Shown piece after piece: positions 52,183 to 60,957 of a stretch of DNA of 64,000 nucleotides. This stretch comes from an uncultured Sulfitobacter sp. (lineage in GTDB: Bacteria > Pseudomonadota > Alphaproteobacteria > Rhodobacterales > Rhodobacteraceae), in assembly GCF_947502895.1 (NCBI RefSeq), contig NZ_CANNBM010000002.1, positions 991,152 to 1,055,151 of the forward strand, given 5' to 3'. How positions within the stretch are numbered: position 1 is the stretch's first letter; every line of letters begins with the position of its first letter. Under the pieces are notes generated by a model. That model saw only the letters and a program-made list of their open reading frames with translations, was not told the DNA's origin and did no database searches. The translations under genes were made by a program, and so were the position numbers.

Positions 52183-53631
52183 ATGGCATACGAATACAAT
52201 GACGACGCAACTTATCTCGCGCAGCAAGTTGCCAGTGGCGCTGCTTCACCGCAGGAGTTGCTGGACGAAGCCATTGCCCGTGTCGCCGCGTTCAATCCCG
52301 ACCTGAACGCGGTCGTGCTGATGCAAGAACAGACGGCCCGCGATGCGATCGACGCTGGGCTGCCTGATGGGCCGTTCAAAGGCGTGCCATTTCTACTCAA
52401 GGATCTCGGGGCGGAAGCTATGGATTTTCCATCCCATAGCGGCTCGCATTTGCTGAAAAACACGACATATTCGTATGACAGCGAAATCTACCGCCGTATG
52501 CGTGCAACTGGCATCGTGACTTTCGGGCGCGCAACCTCACCCGAAGGCGGCATTGGCCCCGTCACCGAAGCAGATGTATACGACGGCCCAACGCGCAACC
52601 CTTGGGACACGTCGCGCACATCCGGCGGCTCTTCTGGTGGGTCAGCGGCTGCAGTGGCTGCGGGAATCGTGCCAATGGCGCACGGCTCGGACGGGGGGGG
52701 ATCGGTGCGCATCCCCGCGTCGAGCTGTGGATTGTTCGGGTTCAAAGCCACGCGTGCCCGCTTCCCTGATGGTCCGGTGGCTGGCGAAGGATGGGCTGGC
52801 ATGGCGATCGACGGCTTTCTGTCCCGTTCGGTGCGCGACAATGCAGCAATGATGGATGCTTGTGCAGGGCCTGATCTAGGCGCGCCTTATGCCGCCCCTG
52901 CAATGGAGATGTCTTTCGGCGATGCCATCGCCCGCCCCCCGCGCCGCCTGCGGATCGCAGTCTGCGACACGACATTTACAGGCGCGCCGATTGATCCTGC
53001 CTGCAAGGAAGCCGTTGAGACGACCGCGCGCGTACTGGAAGGCCTGGGCCATGTCATCACCCCCGACCGCCCTAAAGCAGATCACGAAGGGATGATGCAC
53101 GCATGGACCCAGATTGTGGCCTGCGGTACGGCACTGTGGATCGACGCGACACTGAAATCCAAAGGGCGCGACTTGCAACAAGGAGATGTGCAGGGTGTGG
53201 CGCGCAGTGCGTTGGAATATGCGCGCAGCATTTCAGGCGCGCAGTATCTCGCTGCGGTCAACAAAATCCACGCCTACGGCCGCGAGATGGCAGCGGCATT
53301 CAACAGCTATGATATTATCCTCTCTGCAACGCTCGCAGAGCCGCCCGCAAAGGTTGGGCGCTTTACCCACAACCGCGATGACTATGCGAATTATCGCGTG
53401 GGCGCAGGTGGCGTATTTGAGTATTCGCCATTCTGTGCTGCCTTTAATGCCAGTGGTCAGCCTGCCGCGTCTGTGCCGATACACTGGACGGCTGACGGGC
53501 TGCCTGTTGGTATTCATCTGGCCGCCCCTTTCGGGGATGACACCACCCTCATTTCGCTTTGCGCGGAACTTGAGCAGGCAGCCCCTTGGGCCCAAAAACG
53601 GCCAAACATGCTATCAGAATATCTTGCATAA
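52183..53631 (+). CDS. Amidase (amidase signature family)
   Basis: A 482-residue hydrolase of amide bonds with the Ser-Ser-Lys triad of the amidase signature family: the Lys in 'GVPFLLKDLGAEAMDFPS', the first Ser in the 'RTSGGSSGGSAAAVAAGIV' loop, and the nucleophile Ser in 'HGSDGGGSVRIPASSCGLFG'. The size is normal. The ATG at 52183 lies after an AGGAG site and gives the usual start 'MAYEYNDDATYLAQQVASGA'. It is placed between the Old Yellow Enzyme gene and the polyamine importer, with 41 bases to the latter, so it may act on an amide taken up by it (inference). Confidence 0.92.
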   Translation: MAYEYNDDATYLAQQVASGAASPQELLDEAIARVAAFNPDLNAVVLMQEQTARDAIDAGLPDGPFKGVPFLLKDLGAEAMDFPSHSGSHLLKNTTYSYDSEIYRRMRATGIVTFGRATSPEGGIGPVTEADVYDGPTRNPWDTSRTSGGSSGGSAAAVAAGIVPMAHGSDGGGSVRIPASSCGLFGFKATRARFPDGPVAGEGWAGMAIDGFLSRSVRDNAAMMDACAGPDLGAPYAAPAMEMSFGDAIARPPRRLRIAVCDTTFTGAPIDPACKEAVETTARVLEGLGHVITPDRPKADHEGMMHAWTQIVACGTALWIDATLKSKGRDLQQGDVQGVARSALEYARSISGAQYLAAVNKIHAYGREMAAAFNSYDIILSATLAEPPAKVGRFTHNRDDYANYRVGAGGVFEYSPFCAAFNASGQPAASVPIHWTADGLPVGIHLAAPFGDDTTLISLCAELEQAAPWAQKRPNMLSEYLA

Positions 53632-53672
53632 GCCGCAATCCACGCGCAAGGTATCCCTAGGGGGACCCGCGA

Positions 53673-54725
53673 TTGAAGATAGATATCGCCGTCGACGCGC
53701 GTAATGTCGGCAAGATTTACGGGACAGGATCAGGCGCAGTTACCGCGCTCGGAGATGTCTCGATTGCCATCGAAAAGGGCGAATTTTTCACACTGCTAGG
53801 CCCATCAGGATGCGGCAAGACAACACTGCTGCGCTGCATTGCGGGGTTTGAAACCCCCACATCAGGGGCAATCCATTTATCAGGCCGCGACATTACCTAC
53901 ACGCCACCCAACCAGCGGCCGGTGAACACTGTTTTTCAATCCTACGCGTTGTTTCCGCACCTGAATGTCGCTGACAATATCGGGTTTGGCCTCAAAATGC
54001 TGGGCAAGCCCGCGGCAGAGGTCAGCAAGGCTGTGGCCCGTGTTCTGGCATTGGTCAAACTTGAGGAGTTCGCCAAACGCCTGCCGCAACACCTCTCGGG
54101 CGGGCAACAGCAGCGCGTGGCCCTCGCGCGGGCGTTGGCTCCGGAACCCCAAGTGCTGCTGCTGGATGAGCCGCTGTCGGCGCTGGATCTTAAACTACGC
54201 AAGGAAATGCAGAGCGAGCTGAAGCGACTGCAAACCGAGACGGGCATTACATTTATTTTCGTGACCCACGATCAGGAAGAAGCCCTGACCATGTCAAACC
54301 GCATCGGGGTCATGTCGGAGGGCGCACTGCTACAGGTTGGCACGCCGCATGATATTTACGATCGCCCCGTGAACCGCTTTGTCGCGGATTTCATCGGCGA
54401 GACGAATTTTCTTGAAGGCCAGGTTGAACGAGGCGGTGTGCGTCTTGGAACGGGCGACACCCTCGCGGTGCCGCTGGACGGCCAAAGCGGTAGCGTCACA
54501 CTGGCCATTCGCCCCGAGCAAGTCAGCATTACCACAGAAGGTGGCATCGCTGCGCGGATCGTTGAGATGACCTATCTGGGGACCGACACGCATTACACCC
54601 TCGCACTGGGTGACAAAAGCCATCTGGTTGCGCGGATACAGTCCAACTCTGTTACCCGTTTTGCTGTCGGGGATGAGGTTACCGTCAACATAGATGCGCA
54701 GGCGGTTCAGGTTCTTAAATCATGA
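53673..54725 (+). CDS. Polyamine-type ABC importer, ATPase
   Basis: A 350-residue ATPase of the PotA/MOI class. Walker A 'GPSGCGKT' (43-50), Q-loop 'NTVFQSYALFPHL', signature 'LSGGQQQRVALARALAPEP', Walker B 'LLLDEPLSALD' and switch His in 'TFIFVTHDQEEAL' are all intact; a C-terminal TOBE domain follows. Translation starts at a TTG (53673), supported by a GGGGGA site 8 bases upstream and a family-like start. Its stop overlaps the first permease gene by 4 bases. Four genes (ATPase, two permeases, receptor) form the set. Confidence 0.93.
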   Translation: MKIDIAVDARNVGKIYGTGSGAVTALGDVSIAIEKGEFFTLLGPSGCGKTTLLRCIAGFETPTSGAIHLSGRDITYTPPNQRPVNTVFQSYALFPHLNVADNIGFGLKMLGKPAAEVSKAVARVLALVKLEEFAKRLPQHLSGGQQQRVALARALAPEPQVLLLDEPLSALDLKLRKEMQSELKRLQTETGITFIFVTHDQEEALTMSNRIGVMSEGALLQVGTPHDIYDRPVNRFVADFIGETNFLEGQVERGGVRLGTGDTLAVPLDGQSGSVTLAIRPEQVSITTEGGIAARIVEMTYLGTDTHYTLALGDKSHLVARIQSNSVTRFAVGDEVTVNIDAQAVQVLKS

Positions 54726-55624
54726 AGGACGGATCGAGCAAGCGCAGCAAAGGACTAGACGGCTGGCTGCTCTCGACGCCTGCGCTGATCCTGCTGGTCC
54801 TTGCGGCCAGTGGCCCATTGCTGATCGTCGCCGTCTATTCGGTGCTAGAAAAAGGTGACTATTCCGGTGTGCGCTGGATACTCTCCGGGGACGGCTGGTT
54901 TCAGGTGCTGTTCCAGCGCGATATCTTTGACCAGACCATCAGCCTTGCAGATGCGAACCTGTCTATCTTCTGGCGCTCGATCAAGCTGTCGATCGCGACC
55001 ACGCTCATCACGTTCGCCTTTGGGCTGCCCACCGCTTGGTTCATCGCCACGCGCCCGCCAAAGGCCCGTGCGCTTTGGTTGTTCCTGATCACTATCCCCT
55101 TCTGGACCAATCTGCTGATCCGAACCTTCGCGATCATGGAGGTGATCCGCAATCAGGGCATCCTGAACACCGCGCTGATGAACATCGGCCTCATCTCCGA
55201 GCCGATCCAGATACTTTATACAGACACCGCCGTGCTGATTGGCATGGCCTATGTCTATCTGCCGTTGATGGTGCTGCCGCTTTATGCGGCGATTGACCGG
55301 TTTGATTTCCGCTTGATAGAGGCAGGATATGACCTTTATGCCTCCCGTTGGCAGGTTCTGCGCGGGGTGATACTGCCCATCATCAAACCAGGGATTATTG
55401 CGGGGAGTATCCTTGTCTTTATCCCCAGCCTTGGCGCCTATGTGACGCCGCGTGTGTTGGGCGGCGGCAAAAATATGATGATCGGCAACTTTATCGAGCT
55501 GCAATTTGGTCAGGGCCAGAACTGGCCGCTTGGGGCGGCTCTCTCGACGCTGTTGCTGATGATCGTTCTCGTCTCTCTGGTGGTTTATACGCGGGTGTCA
55601 TCGCGGGATGATCCCAATGGGTAA
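54722..55624 (+). CDS. Polyamine-type ABC importer, permease PotB-like
   Basis: A 300-residue inner-membrane permease with about six transmembrane segments. The coupling motif region is 'EAGYDLYASRWQVLRGVILP' followed by 'IIKPGIIAGSILVFIPSLGA', the E-A-A-x(3)-G-x(9)-I-x-L-P loop of polyamine/opine permeases (here A-x-D at its start). It overlaps the ATPase gene by 4 bases and the next permease gene by several bases, so translation of the set is coupled. Confidence 0.93.
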   Translation: MKDGSSKRSKGLDGWLLSTPALILLVLAASGPLLIVAVYSVLEKGDYSGVRWILSGDGWFQVLFQRDIFDQTISLADANLSIFWRSIKLSIATTLITFAFGLPTAWFIATRPPKARALWLFLITIPFWTNLLIRTFAIMEVIRNQGILNTALMNIGLISEPIQILYTDTAVLIGMAYVYLPLMVLPLYAAIDRFDFRLIEAGYDLYASRWQVLRGVILPIIKPGIIAGSILVFIPSLGAYVTPRVLGGGKNMMIGNFIELQFGQGQNWPLGAALSTLLLMIVLVSLVVYTRVSSRDDPNG

Positions 55625-56423
55625 AAAACGCGTCTTTGATGTCACCACCCTGCCAGGGTTCACATTTATCGCAATCCTTGCGTTTGTGCTGCTCTATGCG
55701 CCGATCGTCACTTTGGTGATCTATTCGTTTAACGGGGGAAATTCGGTCAGCCAGTGGGGTGGGTTTTCGCTGCAATGGTATGTCGTGGCGTGGAACAACG
55801 ATGCCGTACAGGACGCCACCGCACGCTCGCTTGTTATCGCTCTTTGGGCCTCTGTCATTTCGACTACCGTAGCGACCATGGCCGCTTTGGGCACCACACG
55901 GCGGGGCAATTTCAAGGGCCAGACAACAATCTACATCATTATCAATCAACCACTGATGGTGCCCGAGATTGTGACAGCCGTGGCGCTGCTGATCTTCTTT
56001 TCCTCCGTCAAAGTGGCCACAGGTTATACGGGCCTTGGTTATTTGATCCTTGCTCATTCGGCCTTTTGCATTCCCTTTGCCTATCTGCCGATCAAAGCGC
56101 GGCTAGAGGGAATGGACATGACAATGGAGACTGCCGCCGCTGATCTCTACGCGACGCCATGGCAGACTTTTCGATACGTCACCCTGCCACTGCTGCTGCC
56201 GGGTGTTATTGCGGGGGCCATGCTGGCCTTTATCATATCGCTCGACAACGTGATCATTACCGAATTTGTGAAATCCGCAGGGCAGGATACACTTCCCACG
56301 TACATGCTGGGGCAATTGCGGCGCGCCCTGACACCCGAAGTCAACGCAATCTCGACAGCTTTGCTCGCGCTGACAGTGCTTATCCTCACCGTGTTTTTCT
56401 TCATTACCAGAAAGCGGGATTGA
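55617..56423 (+). CDS. Polyamine-type ABC importer, permease PotC-like
   Basis: A 268-residue inner-membrane permease with six hydrophobic segments; coupling loop 'MTMETAAADLYATPWQTFRY' and 'VTLPLLLPGVIAGAMLAFII'. The ATG at 55617 is chosen over one at 55608 because GGGA lies 8 bases upstream of it; both are in frame. It overlaps the 3' end of the PotB-like gene by 8 bases (17 with the earlier start). The receptor gene follows after 30 bases. Confidence 0.92.
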   Translation: MGKKRVFDVTTLPGFTFIAILAFVLLYAPIVTLVIYSFNGGNSVSQWGGFSLQWYVVAWNNDAVQDATARSLVIALWASVISTTVATMAALGTTRRGNFKGQTTIYIIINQPLMVPEIVTAVALLIFFSSVKVATGYTGLGYLILAHSAFCIPFAYLPIKARLEGMDMTMETAAADLYATPWQTFRYVTLPLLLPGVIAGAMLAFIISLDNVIITEFVKSAGQDTLPTYMLGQLRRALTPEVNAISTALLALTVLILTVFFFITRKRD

Positions 56424-56453
56424 CCCGCTGTTCATCAACTAGGGAGACTTTCG

Positions 56454-57479
56454 ATGAAAACCTACCTGATCGCAACCACCGCCCTTGTGGCCAGCAGCTT
56501 TGCCGCGATGGCCGAAGGGCAACTGAACTTGTACAATTGGGGCAATTACACCAGCCCCGAAATGATCGCGAAATTCACCGAAGAAACCGGTATCGAAGTC
56601 ACGATAACCGACTATGATAGCAATACGACCGCCCTGACCAAGGTCGAGGCGGGAGGCGCGGGTTTCGACCTTGTTGTGCCTTCGGGAAACTATGTCCCCG
56701 TATTTGCGCGCAAGGGTCTGATTCAGGAACTTGACCATTCACGCATCCCGAATATCGGCAACATCGCGCCCCAGTGGAGGGATGTTGAATGGGACGAGGG
56801 CCGCAAATTTTCAGTGCCGTGGCAGTGGGGCTCTGTCGGGATTGCCGTCAATACCTCCGTCTATAGCGGCGATGTAAATACCTCAGAGCTATTCCTAAAC
56901 CCGCCAGATGAGTTGGTGGGTAAGATCAACATTGTTCCCGAAATGACCGATGTAATGAACATGGCGATCTTCAACGTGGGCGGCGAGGCCTGCACCGAAG
57001 ATCTGACCGTCCTGCGGGAAGTGCGCGATAAGCTGGTAGCAGCCAAGCCAAAATGGCTGTCGATGGATTATGGCACCACGGACAAGCTGTCCTCGGGGGA
57101 CTATGCCGCATCGGTCAACTGGAACGGCTCTACCATGCGCGCGCGGATCAACAACCCTGATGTGACTTTTGGCTATCCGGTTGAAGGGTATCCATTGTTC
57201 ATGGATTCCGTGGCGCTGCTGTCTGACGCGCAAAACGTGGATGAAGCCTACCAATTCATCAACTTTATACTTGAGCCTGAAAACGCCGCCATGTTGTCGG
57301 CCTTTGCCCGCTATGCGAACGGTGTGGCAGGCTCGGAAGAGTTCATGCCAGAAGATATGAAGACCGCGCCAGAGATCATCGCCCCGGCAGAGCTGGCTGC
57401 GGCGGGCCGTTTCCTGCCCACCTGCCCCCAATCCGCGACCGATCTCTATACCGCGATCTGGACCGAACTGCTCAAATAA
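56454..57479 (+). CDS. Polyamine-type ABC substrate-binding protein
   Basis: A 341-residue periplasmic receptor of the PotD/PotF class. Signal peptide residues 1-20 ('MKTYLIATTALVASSFAAMA') precede 'EGQLNLYNWGNYTSPEMIAK', the N-W-x-x-Y start that is a mark of polyamine receptors; 'FSVPWQWGSVGIAVNTSVYS' also fits. A bidirectional-looking terminator follows. The convergent neighbours, N-carbamoylputrescine amidase and acetylpolyamine amidohydrolase, support putrescine or an acylated polyamine as ligand (inference). The ribosome site is AGGGAG, 8 bases from the ATG. Confidence 0.92.
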   Translation: MKTYLIATTALVASSFAAMAEGQLNLYNWGNYTSPEMIAKFTEETGIEVTITDYDSNTTALTKVEAGGAGFDLVVPSGNYVPVFARKGLIQELDHSRIPNIGNIAPQWRDVEWDEGRKFSVPWQWGSVGIAVNTSVYSGDVNTSELFLNPPDELVGKINIVPEMTDVMNMAIFNVGGEACTEDLTVLREVRDKLVAAKPKWLSMDYGTTDKLSSGDYAASVNWNGSTMRARINNPDVTFGYPVEGYPLFMDSVALLSDAQNVDEAYQFINFILEPENAAMLSAFARYANGVAGSEEFMPEDMKTAPEIIAPAELAAAGRFLPTCPQSATDLYTAIWTELLK

Positions 57480-57501
57480 GGCGGCTTGGACTAAACGATG
57501 C

Positions 57502-57530
57502 GGGCGGAGCTGTAATGGCCCCGCCCTTTT
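57502..57530 (+). terminator. Terminator after the polyamine importer
   Basis: GGGCGGAGC (57502-57510) faces GCCCCGCCC (57518-57526) with one mismatch and a short loop, followed by four T. It lies 22 bases after the receptor stop and directly next to the convergent amidase stop. Confidence 0.8.
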
Positions 57531-58400
57531 CTATACCCCACCATCCAGCACGGTGAGCGCGCCATACAGATCCACACGGCGATCCCGAAAAACACCCCAA
57601 CTGCGGCGTAGTTTTGCGGCCTTGTCCAGATCAATGGTGGCCAGCGTGATGCCGCGCCCCTCGCGCGCCGCCTGCCCGATCACCTGACCGGTCTCACTCG
57701 CGATGAACGACGTGCCATAAAAGGTTATACTGCGGTTGTCCTGCGCCTCGGTGCCTACGCGGTTCGACGCCATGACAGGCATGACGTTGGCTGCTGCGTG
57801 TCCCTGCATGACAGTTTGCCAATGGGGCTGGCTATCATGGTCGGGCATATCGGGTTCGCTACCGATGGCAGTCGGATACAGCAGTACCTCCGCCCCCAAA
57901 AGCGCCATCGCGCGGGCCGCTTCTGGAAACCACTGGTCCCAGCAAATTCCAACTCCGAGGCAGCCATAGGCCGTTTCATAGACACGAAAGCCGCTATCGC
58001 CATTCGAAAAATAGAACTTCTCTTCGTATCCCGGGCCTTGCGGAATGTGAGACTTGCGGTAGAGCCCCAGATCAGAACCATCTGCATCATACACTACAAC
58101 TGAATTGAAATAGGTCTGACCCGACCGCTCGAAGAAAGAGATAGGCAAGACCACCGACAGCTCTTCTGCCAGGGCTGCAAAACGGCCAAGCCAGTTTGGT
58201 TCATCCGCTGACATCGCAAGATCAAAATGCGCGGGGTTTTGTGTTTTGCAGAAATAAGGATCGGCAAACAGCTCTTGCAACAAGATCACCTGAGCGCCCT
58301 GCCCTGCGGCTTCGCGTACCAACTCTTCGGCAGTGTCCAGATTGTGCGCACGGTCGGCATCTGCCGCAAACTGCGTTACGGCAAATGTCACCTCACGCAT
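57531..58400 (-). CDS. aguB: N-carbamoylputrescine amidase (carbon-nitrogen hydrolase)
   Basis: Hydrolyses N-carbamoylputrescine to putrescine, CO2 and ammonia in the arginine decarboxylase route of polyamine turnover. 289 residues, normal for the family. The nitrilase-type triad is Glu43 ('LLQELFADPYF'), Lys116 ('YRKSHIP') and Cys153 ('GVGICWDQWFPE'). The full family signature 'GLYRKSHIPQGPGYEEKFYF' and 'NSVVVYDADGS' is present. The ATG at 58400 overlaps the stop of the upstream deacetylase gene by 8 bases, so the pair is translated together. Confidence 0.93.
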   Translation of the reverse strand: MREVTFAVTQFAADADRAHNLDTAEELVREAAGQGAQVILLQELFADPYFCKTQNPAHFDLAMSADEPNWLGRFAALAEELSVVLPISFFERSGQTYFNSVVVYDADGSDLGLYRKSHIPQGPGYEEKFYFSNGDSGFRVYETAYGCLGVGICWDQWFPEAARAMALLGAEVLLYPTAIGSEPDMPDHDSQPHWQTVMQGHAAANVMPVMASNRVGTEAQDNRSITFYGTSFIASETGQVIGQAAREGRGITLATIDLDKAAKLRRSWGVFRDRRVDLYGALTVLDGGV

Positions 58401-59424
58401 CTTTAAACCCTTCGAGCACATTCACCGTGTTGATACCAACAGCCTCGACAGCATAGCCGCCCTCCATACAAAACACCGTCGGTAGCTTCATCGCACCGAT
58501 GCGACGCCCTGCATCAGTGAAATCATCGCTCTCCAGTTTGAAAAAGCTGATGGGGTCTTCTTTGTACGCATCCACTCCCAACGAAACCACAAGCGCCTCT
58601 GCGCCCCAGCTGTTAATCTTGGCAATAGCGTCATCCAGTGCTGCCGCCCATTCCGCGTACCCTGTTCCAGGCCCCATAGGATAGTTCAGGTTCGTTCCTT
58701 CACCCGCGCCGACGCCTGTTTCGTCCTTATAGCCCAGATAATAAGGGTAAGCGTCCTGCGGCGCGCCATGCAATGAGGCGAACATCACATCATCACGGCC
58801 ATAAAACAGCGATTGGGTGCCATTGCCGTGGTGGAAATCAATGTCCAGAATGGCCACGCGCTGCGCCCCTGATGTCCGAAACATCTGTGCGACAACAGCC
58901 GCATTGTTGATAAAGCAGTAGCCCCCGTACTGGTCCGCAGTAGCATGATGCCCGGGTGGGCGACATAGGGCAAAGGCCGCGTTCGCACCCGCCGCGACAT
59001 GCCGTTGTGCCGTCTGCGCAGCAGCAACCGAGGACAGCGCCGCAGCCCATGTACCAGCGGTCATCGCTGTCTCGGAGGCGTGACAGTAATACCCCACCTT
59101 ACCGTCGATATTGTCAGGGATCCTGTCCATGTGCATGCCGCGTGCAGGGACATTGGCTGCGATGATCTCACCTTCCATCCCCGCGTCTTTCCACGCGTCC
59201 CATGCGGTTTCCAGGAACGTCAGATAACCTGAATCAAGCAGCTCTTTCACAGGTGCCATATCAACTGGGTCAGGGCTTACGAGGTCTTTCAGCTGCCGCT
59301 CGTTCAACCGGTTCAATATATATTCCACCCGCGATGGCCGCTCGAATGGCGTAACGAACTGCCCACCCGACAGCTCCGCTTGCGGGAAATGGAGACGGTG
59401 ATCCTCGCTATAGATAATGCGCAT
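58393..59424 (-). CDS. Acetylpolyamine amidohydrolase (class II histone-deacetylase fold)
   Basis: A 343-residue zinc deacetylase that removes acetyl groups from polyamines such as acetylputrescine. The active-site pair is His159-His160 ('RPPGHHATADQYGGYCFINN'); zinc ligands are Asp196 and His198 ('LDIDFHHGNGTQ') and Asp285 ('SLGVDAYKED'); the catalytic Tyr is near 322-323 ('EGGY'). These positions, the length and Glu17 in the L1 loop match known bacterial acetylpolyamine amidohydrolases closely. It overlaps aguB by 8 bases, and both oppose the polyamine importer genes. Confidence 0.9.
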   Translation of the reverse strand: MRIIYSEDHRLHFPQAELSGGQFVTPFERPSRVEYILNRLNERQLKDLVSPDPVDMAPVKELLDSGYLTFLETAWDAWKDAGMEGEIIAANVPARGMHMDRIPDNIDGKVGYYCHASETAMTAGTWAAALSSVAAAQTAQRHVAAGANAAFALCRPPGHHATADQYGGYCFINNAAVVAQMFRTSGAQRVAILDIDFHHGNGTQSLFYGRDDVMFASLHGAPQDAYPYYLGYKDETGVGAGEGTNLNYPMGPGTGYAEWAAALDDAIAKINSWGAEALVVSLGVDAYKEDPISFFKLESDDFTDAGRRIGAMKLPTVFCMEGGYAVEAVGINTVNVLEGFKDA

Positions 59425-59550
59425 ACTGGGGTCCTCTCATGGTTCTGAATACTTCGCGATGATGGTGCGACGGAAAAGAGCGAAGGTCTATCGTTTTCAG
59501 AACTCTAGGCGGCCCCGCAGAGGCAATGGTGTGTGCGTTGTCCAATGTCA

Positions 59551-59620
59551 TCTGCAAAATCTGCAAATGGGAAAGCACTTGATGTGCCTCATAATAGTTA
59601 TATTCTATAATTATATTCTA
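59551..59620. promoter_or_regulatory. Direct repeats in the region between polyamine and hydroxycinnamate genes
   Basis: TCTGCAAA occurs twice in tandem (59551-59558, 59560-59567), and TTATATTCTA occurs twice (59598-59607, 59611-59620; period 13 bases) in an AT-rich stretch. They lie 80-150 bases upstream of the enoyl-CoA hydratase start and in the divergent promoter region of the acetylpolyamine amidohydrolase gene. The AT-rich pair is a candidate operator or promoter core. Confidence 0.45.
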
Positions 59621-59702
59621 CTTTCGGTGCCAATTGGCGGATGACGTCAATCCGCGCATTGTACCATCATGCGCAGAACGGCCATAGGCCAAGGACTTGT
59701 AA

Positions 59703-60470
59703 ATGACTGAACCCATGCTCAAAATTGAGGTCGAAGGCAGCATCGCCACTCTGACGATGAACCGCCCCGACAAGCGTAATGCGATGTGTGAAGAGCTTTT
59801 GGAATCGCTGGATGCGTTCTTTTCTGCGCCTCCCAAAGATGTGCGGGTGGCTATTCTGACTGGAACGGCCGGACATTTTTGTTCGGGGCTTGATCTGTCG
59901 GAACACGTCCATCGCTCGGCTGAGGAAAACCTCTACCATTCACGCCATTGGCATGGGGTTATGGACAAAATTCAGTTTGGCGGTCTTGTTGTCGTCTCTG
60001 CCATGTTTGGTGCAGTCATTGGCGGCGGGTTGGAAATTGCGGCTTCTACACATGTGCGCATTGCCGAAGCTTCGGCGGTTTTCCAGATGCCCGAAGGACG
60101 CAGAGGGATTTTTGTGGGCGGTGGTGCCACAGCCCGTGTTGGTCGCCTGATCGGGGCAGACCGAATGACCGAAATGATGCTGACAGGACGCAAATATGAT
60201 GCCGATGACGGCGTGCGACTGGGGCTTGCACATTATGCCGTCGGTAATGGAGAGAGCATGGATCTCGCGAGATCGCTCGCTGGAAAAATCTCCCGCAATG
60301 CGCCGCTGTCCAACTATTTCATGGTTCAGGCCATTGCGCGGATCAACGACATGTCGCAAAGCGACGGCTTGTTCACGGAATCCCTTGTCGCCTCTTTGTC
60401 GCAAACGACGCCGGACGCAGAGGAAGGGCTGAAATCCTTCCTCGAAAAACGCGCCCCCAAGTTTCGCTGA
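59703..60470 (+). CDS. Enoyl-CoA hydratase/crotonase family protein
   Basis: A 255-residue crotonase-fold enzyme. The oxyanion-hole strands 'AGHFCSGLDLSEH' and 'FGAVIGGGLEIAASTHVRIA' and the catalytic region 'FQMPEGRRGIFVGGGATARV' are present. In this cluster it probably hydrates (or hydrates and cleaves) feruloyl- or coumaroyl-CoA made by the ligase two genes on, but whether it is a plain hydratase or a hydratase-lyase cannot be settled from sequence by eye. It is followed by the MarR gene after 4 bases. Confidence 0.9.
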   Translation: MTEPMLKIEVEGSIATLTMNRPDKRNAMCEELLESLDAFFSAPPKDVRVAILTGTAGHFCSGLDLSEHVHRSAEENLYHSRHWHGVMDKIQFGGLVVVSAMFGAVIGGGLEIAASTHVRIAEASAVFQMPEGRRGIFVGGGATARVGRLIGADRMTEMMLTGRKYDADDGVRLGLAHYAVGNGESMDLARSLAGKISRNAPLSNYFMVQAIARINDMSQSDGLFTESLVASLSQTTPDAEEGLKSFLEKRAPKFR

Positions 60471-60474
60471 TCAG

Positions 60475-60957
60475 ATGGTGGAACCCGTGAAAAAACCGAC
60501 GCGCAAGACGGATGGATTTGTAGCGAATGACACAACGCTGCGGACCTTTGTGGGCTATCACATGAAGCGCGCGTTCAATGTGGTGCAAGCGGATCTGGCA
60601 AAGACGCTGAAGCCGTTCGAGCTGCGGATGCTGACGTATACGGCGCTGGTTCTGATTGTGGACAATCCGGGACTGAGCCAATCTCAGCTGGCTGATGCAA
60701 TGGACGTTGAACGCCCCAATCTGGTGGTCATCGTAGACGAGCTGGAACAGCGTGAACTGATCGTGCGTCAGCGGGTTCCAACCGACCGGCGCGCTTATGC
60801 GCTGCGCGTGACGCTGAAAGGCCAGCACCTTTTCCAGCAGGCTACCGACGCCGTAACTGCACATGAGAAGGCTTTGCTTGGCGATATTGATACAGGCGCG
60901 CAAGACACCATGATCGCAACCCTGATTCACATTCAATCAGGAGGAGCAAAAGGATGA
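60475..60957 (+). CDS. MarR family regulator (hydroxycinnamate cluster)
   Basis: A 160-residue winged-helix repressor. The recognition part is 'LSQSQLADAMDVERPNLVVI' and the wing 'RQRVPTDRRAYALRVTLKGQ', with the D-R-R of MarR proteins. Hydroxycinnamate clusters in alphaproteobacteria are often controlled by a MarR-type repressor (CouR in Rhodopseudomonas) that senses coumaroyl-/feruloyl-CoA; this gene sits between the hydratase and the ligase genes, and its stop overlaps the ligase ATG by 4 bases. A CoA-ester ligand is inferred from that. Confidence 0.9.
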   Translation: MVEPVKKPTRKTDGFVANDTTLRTFVGYHMKRAFNVVQADLAKTLKPFELRMLTYTALVLIVDNPGLSQSQLADAMDVERPNLVVIVDELEQRELIVRQRVPTDRRAYALRVTLKGQHLFQQATDAVTAHEKALLGDIDTGAQDTMIATLIHIQSGGAKG

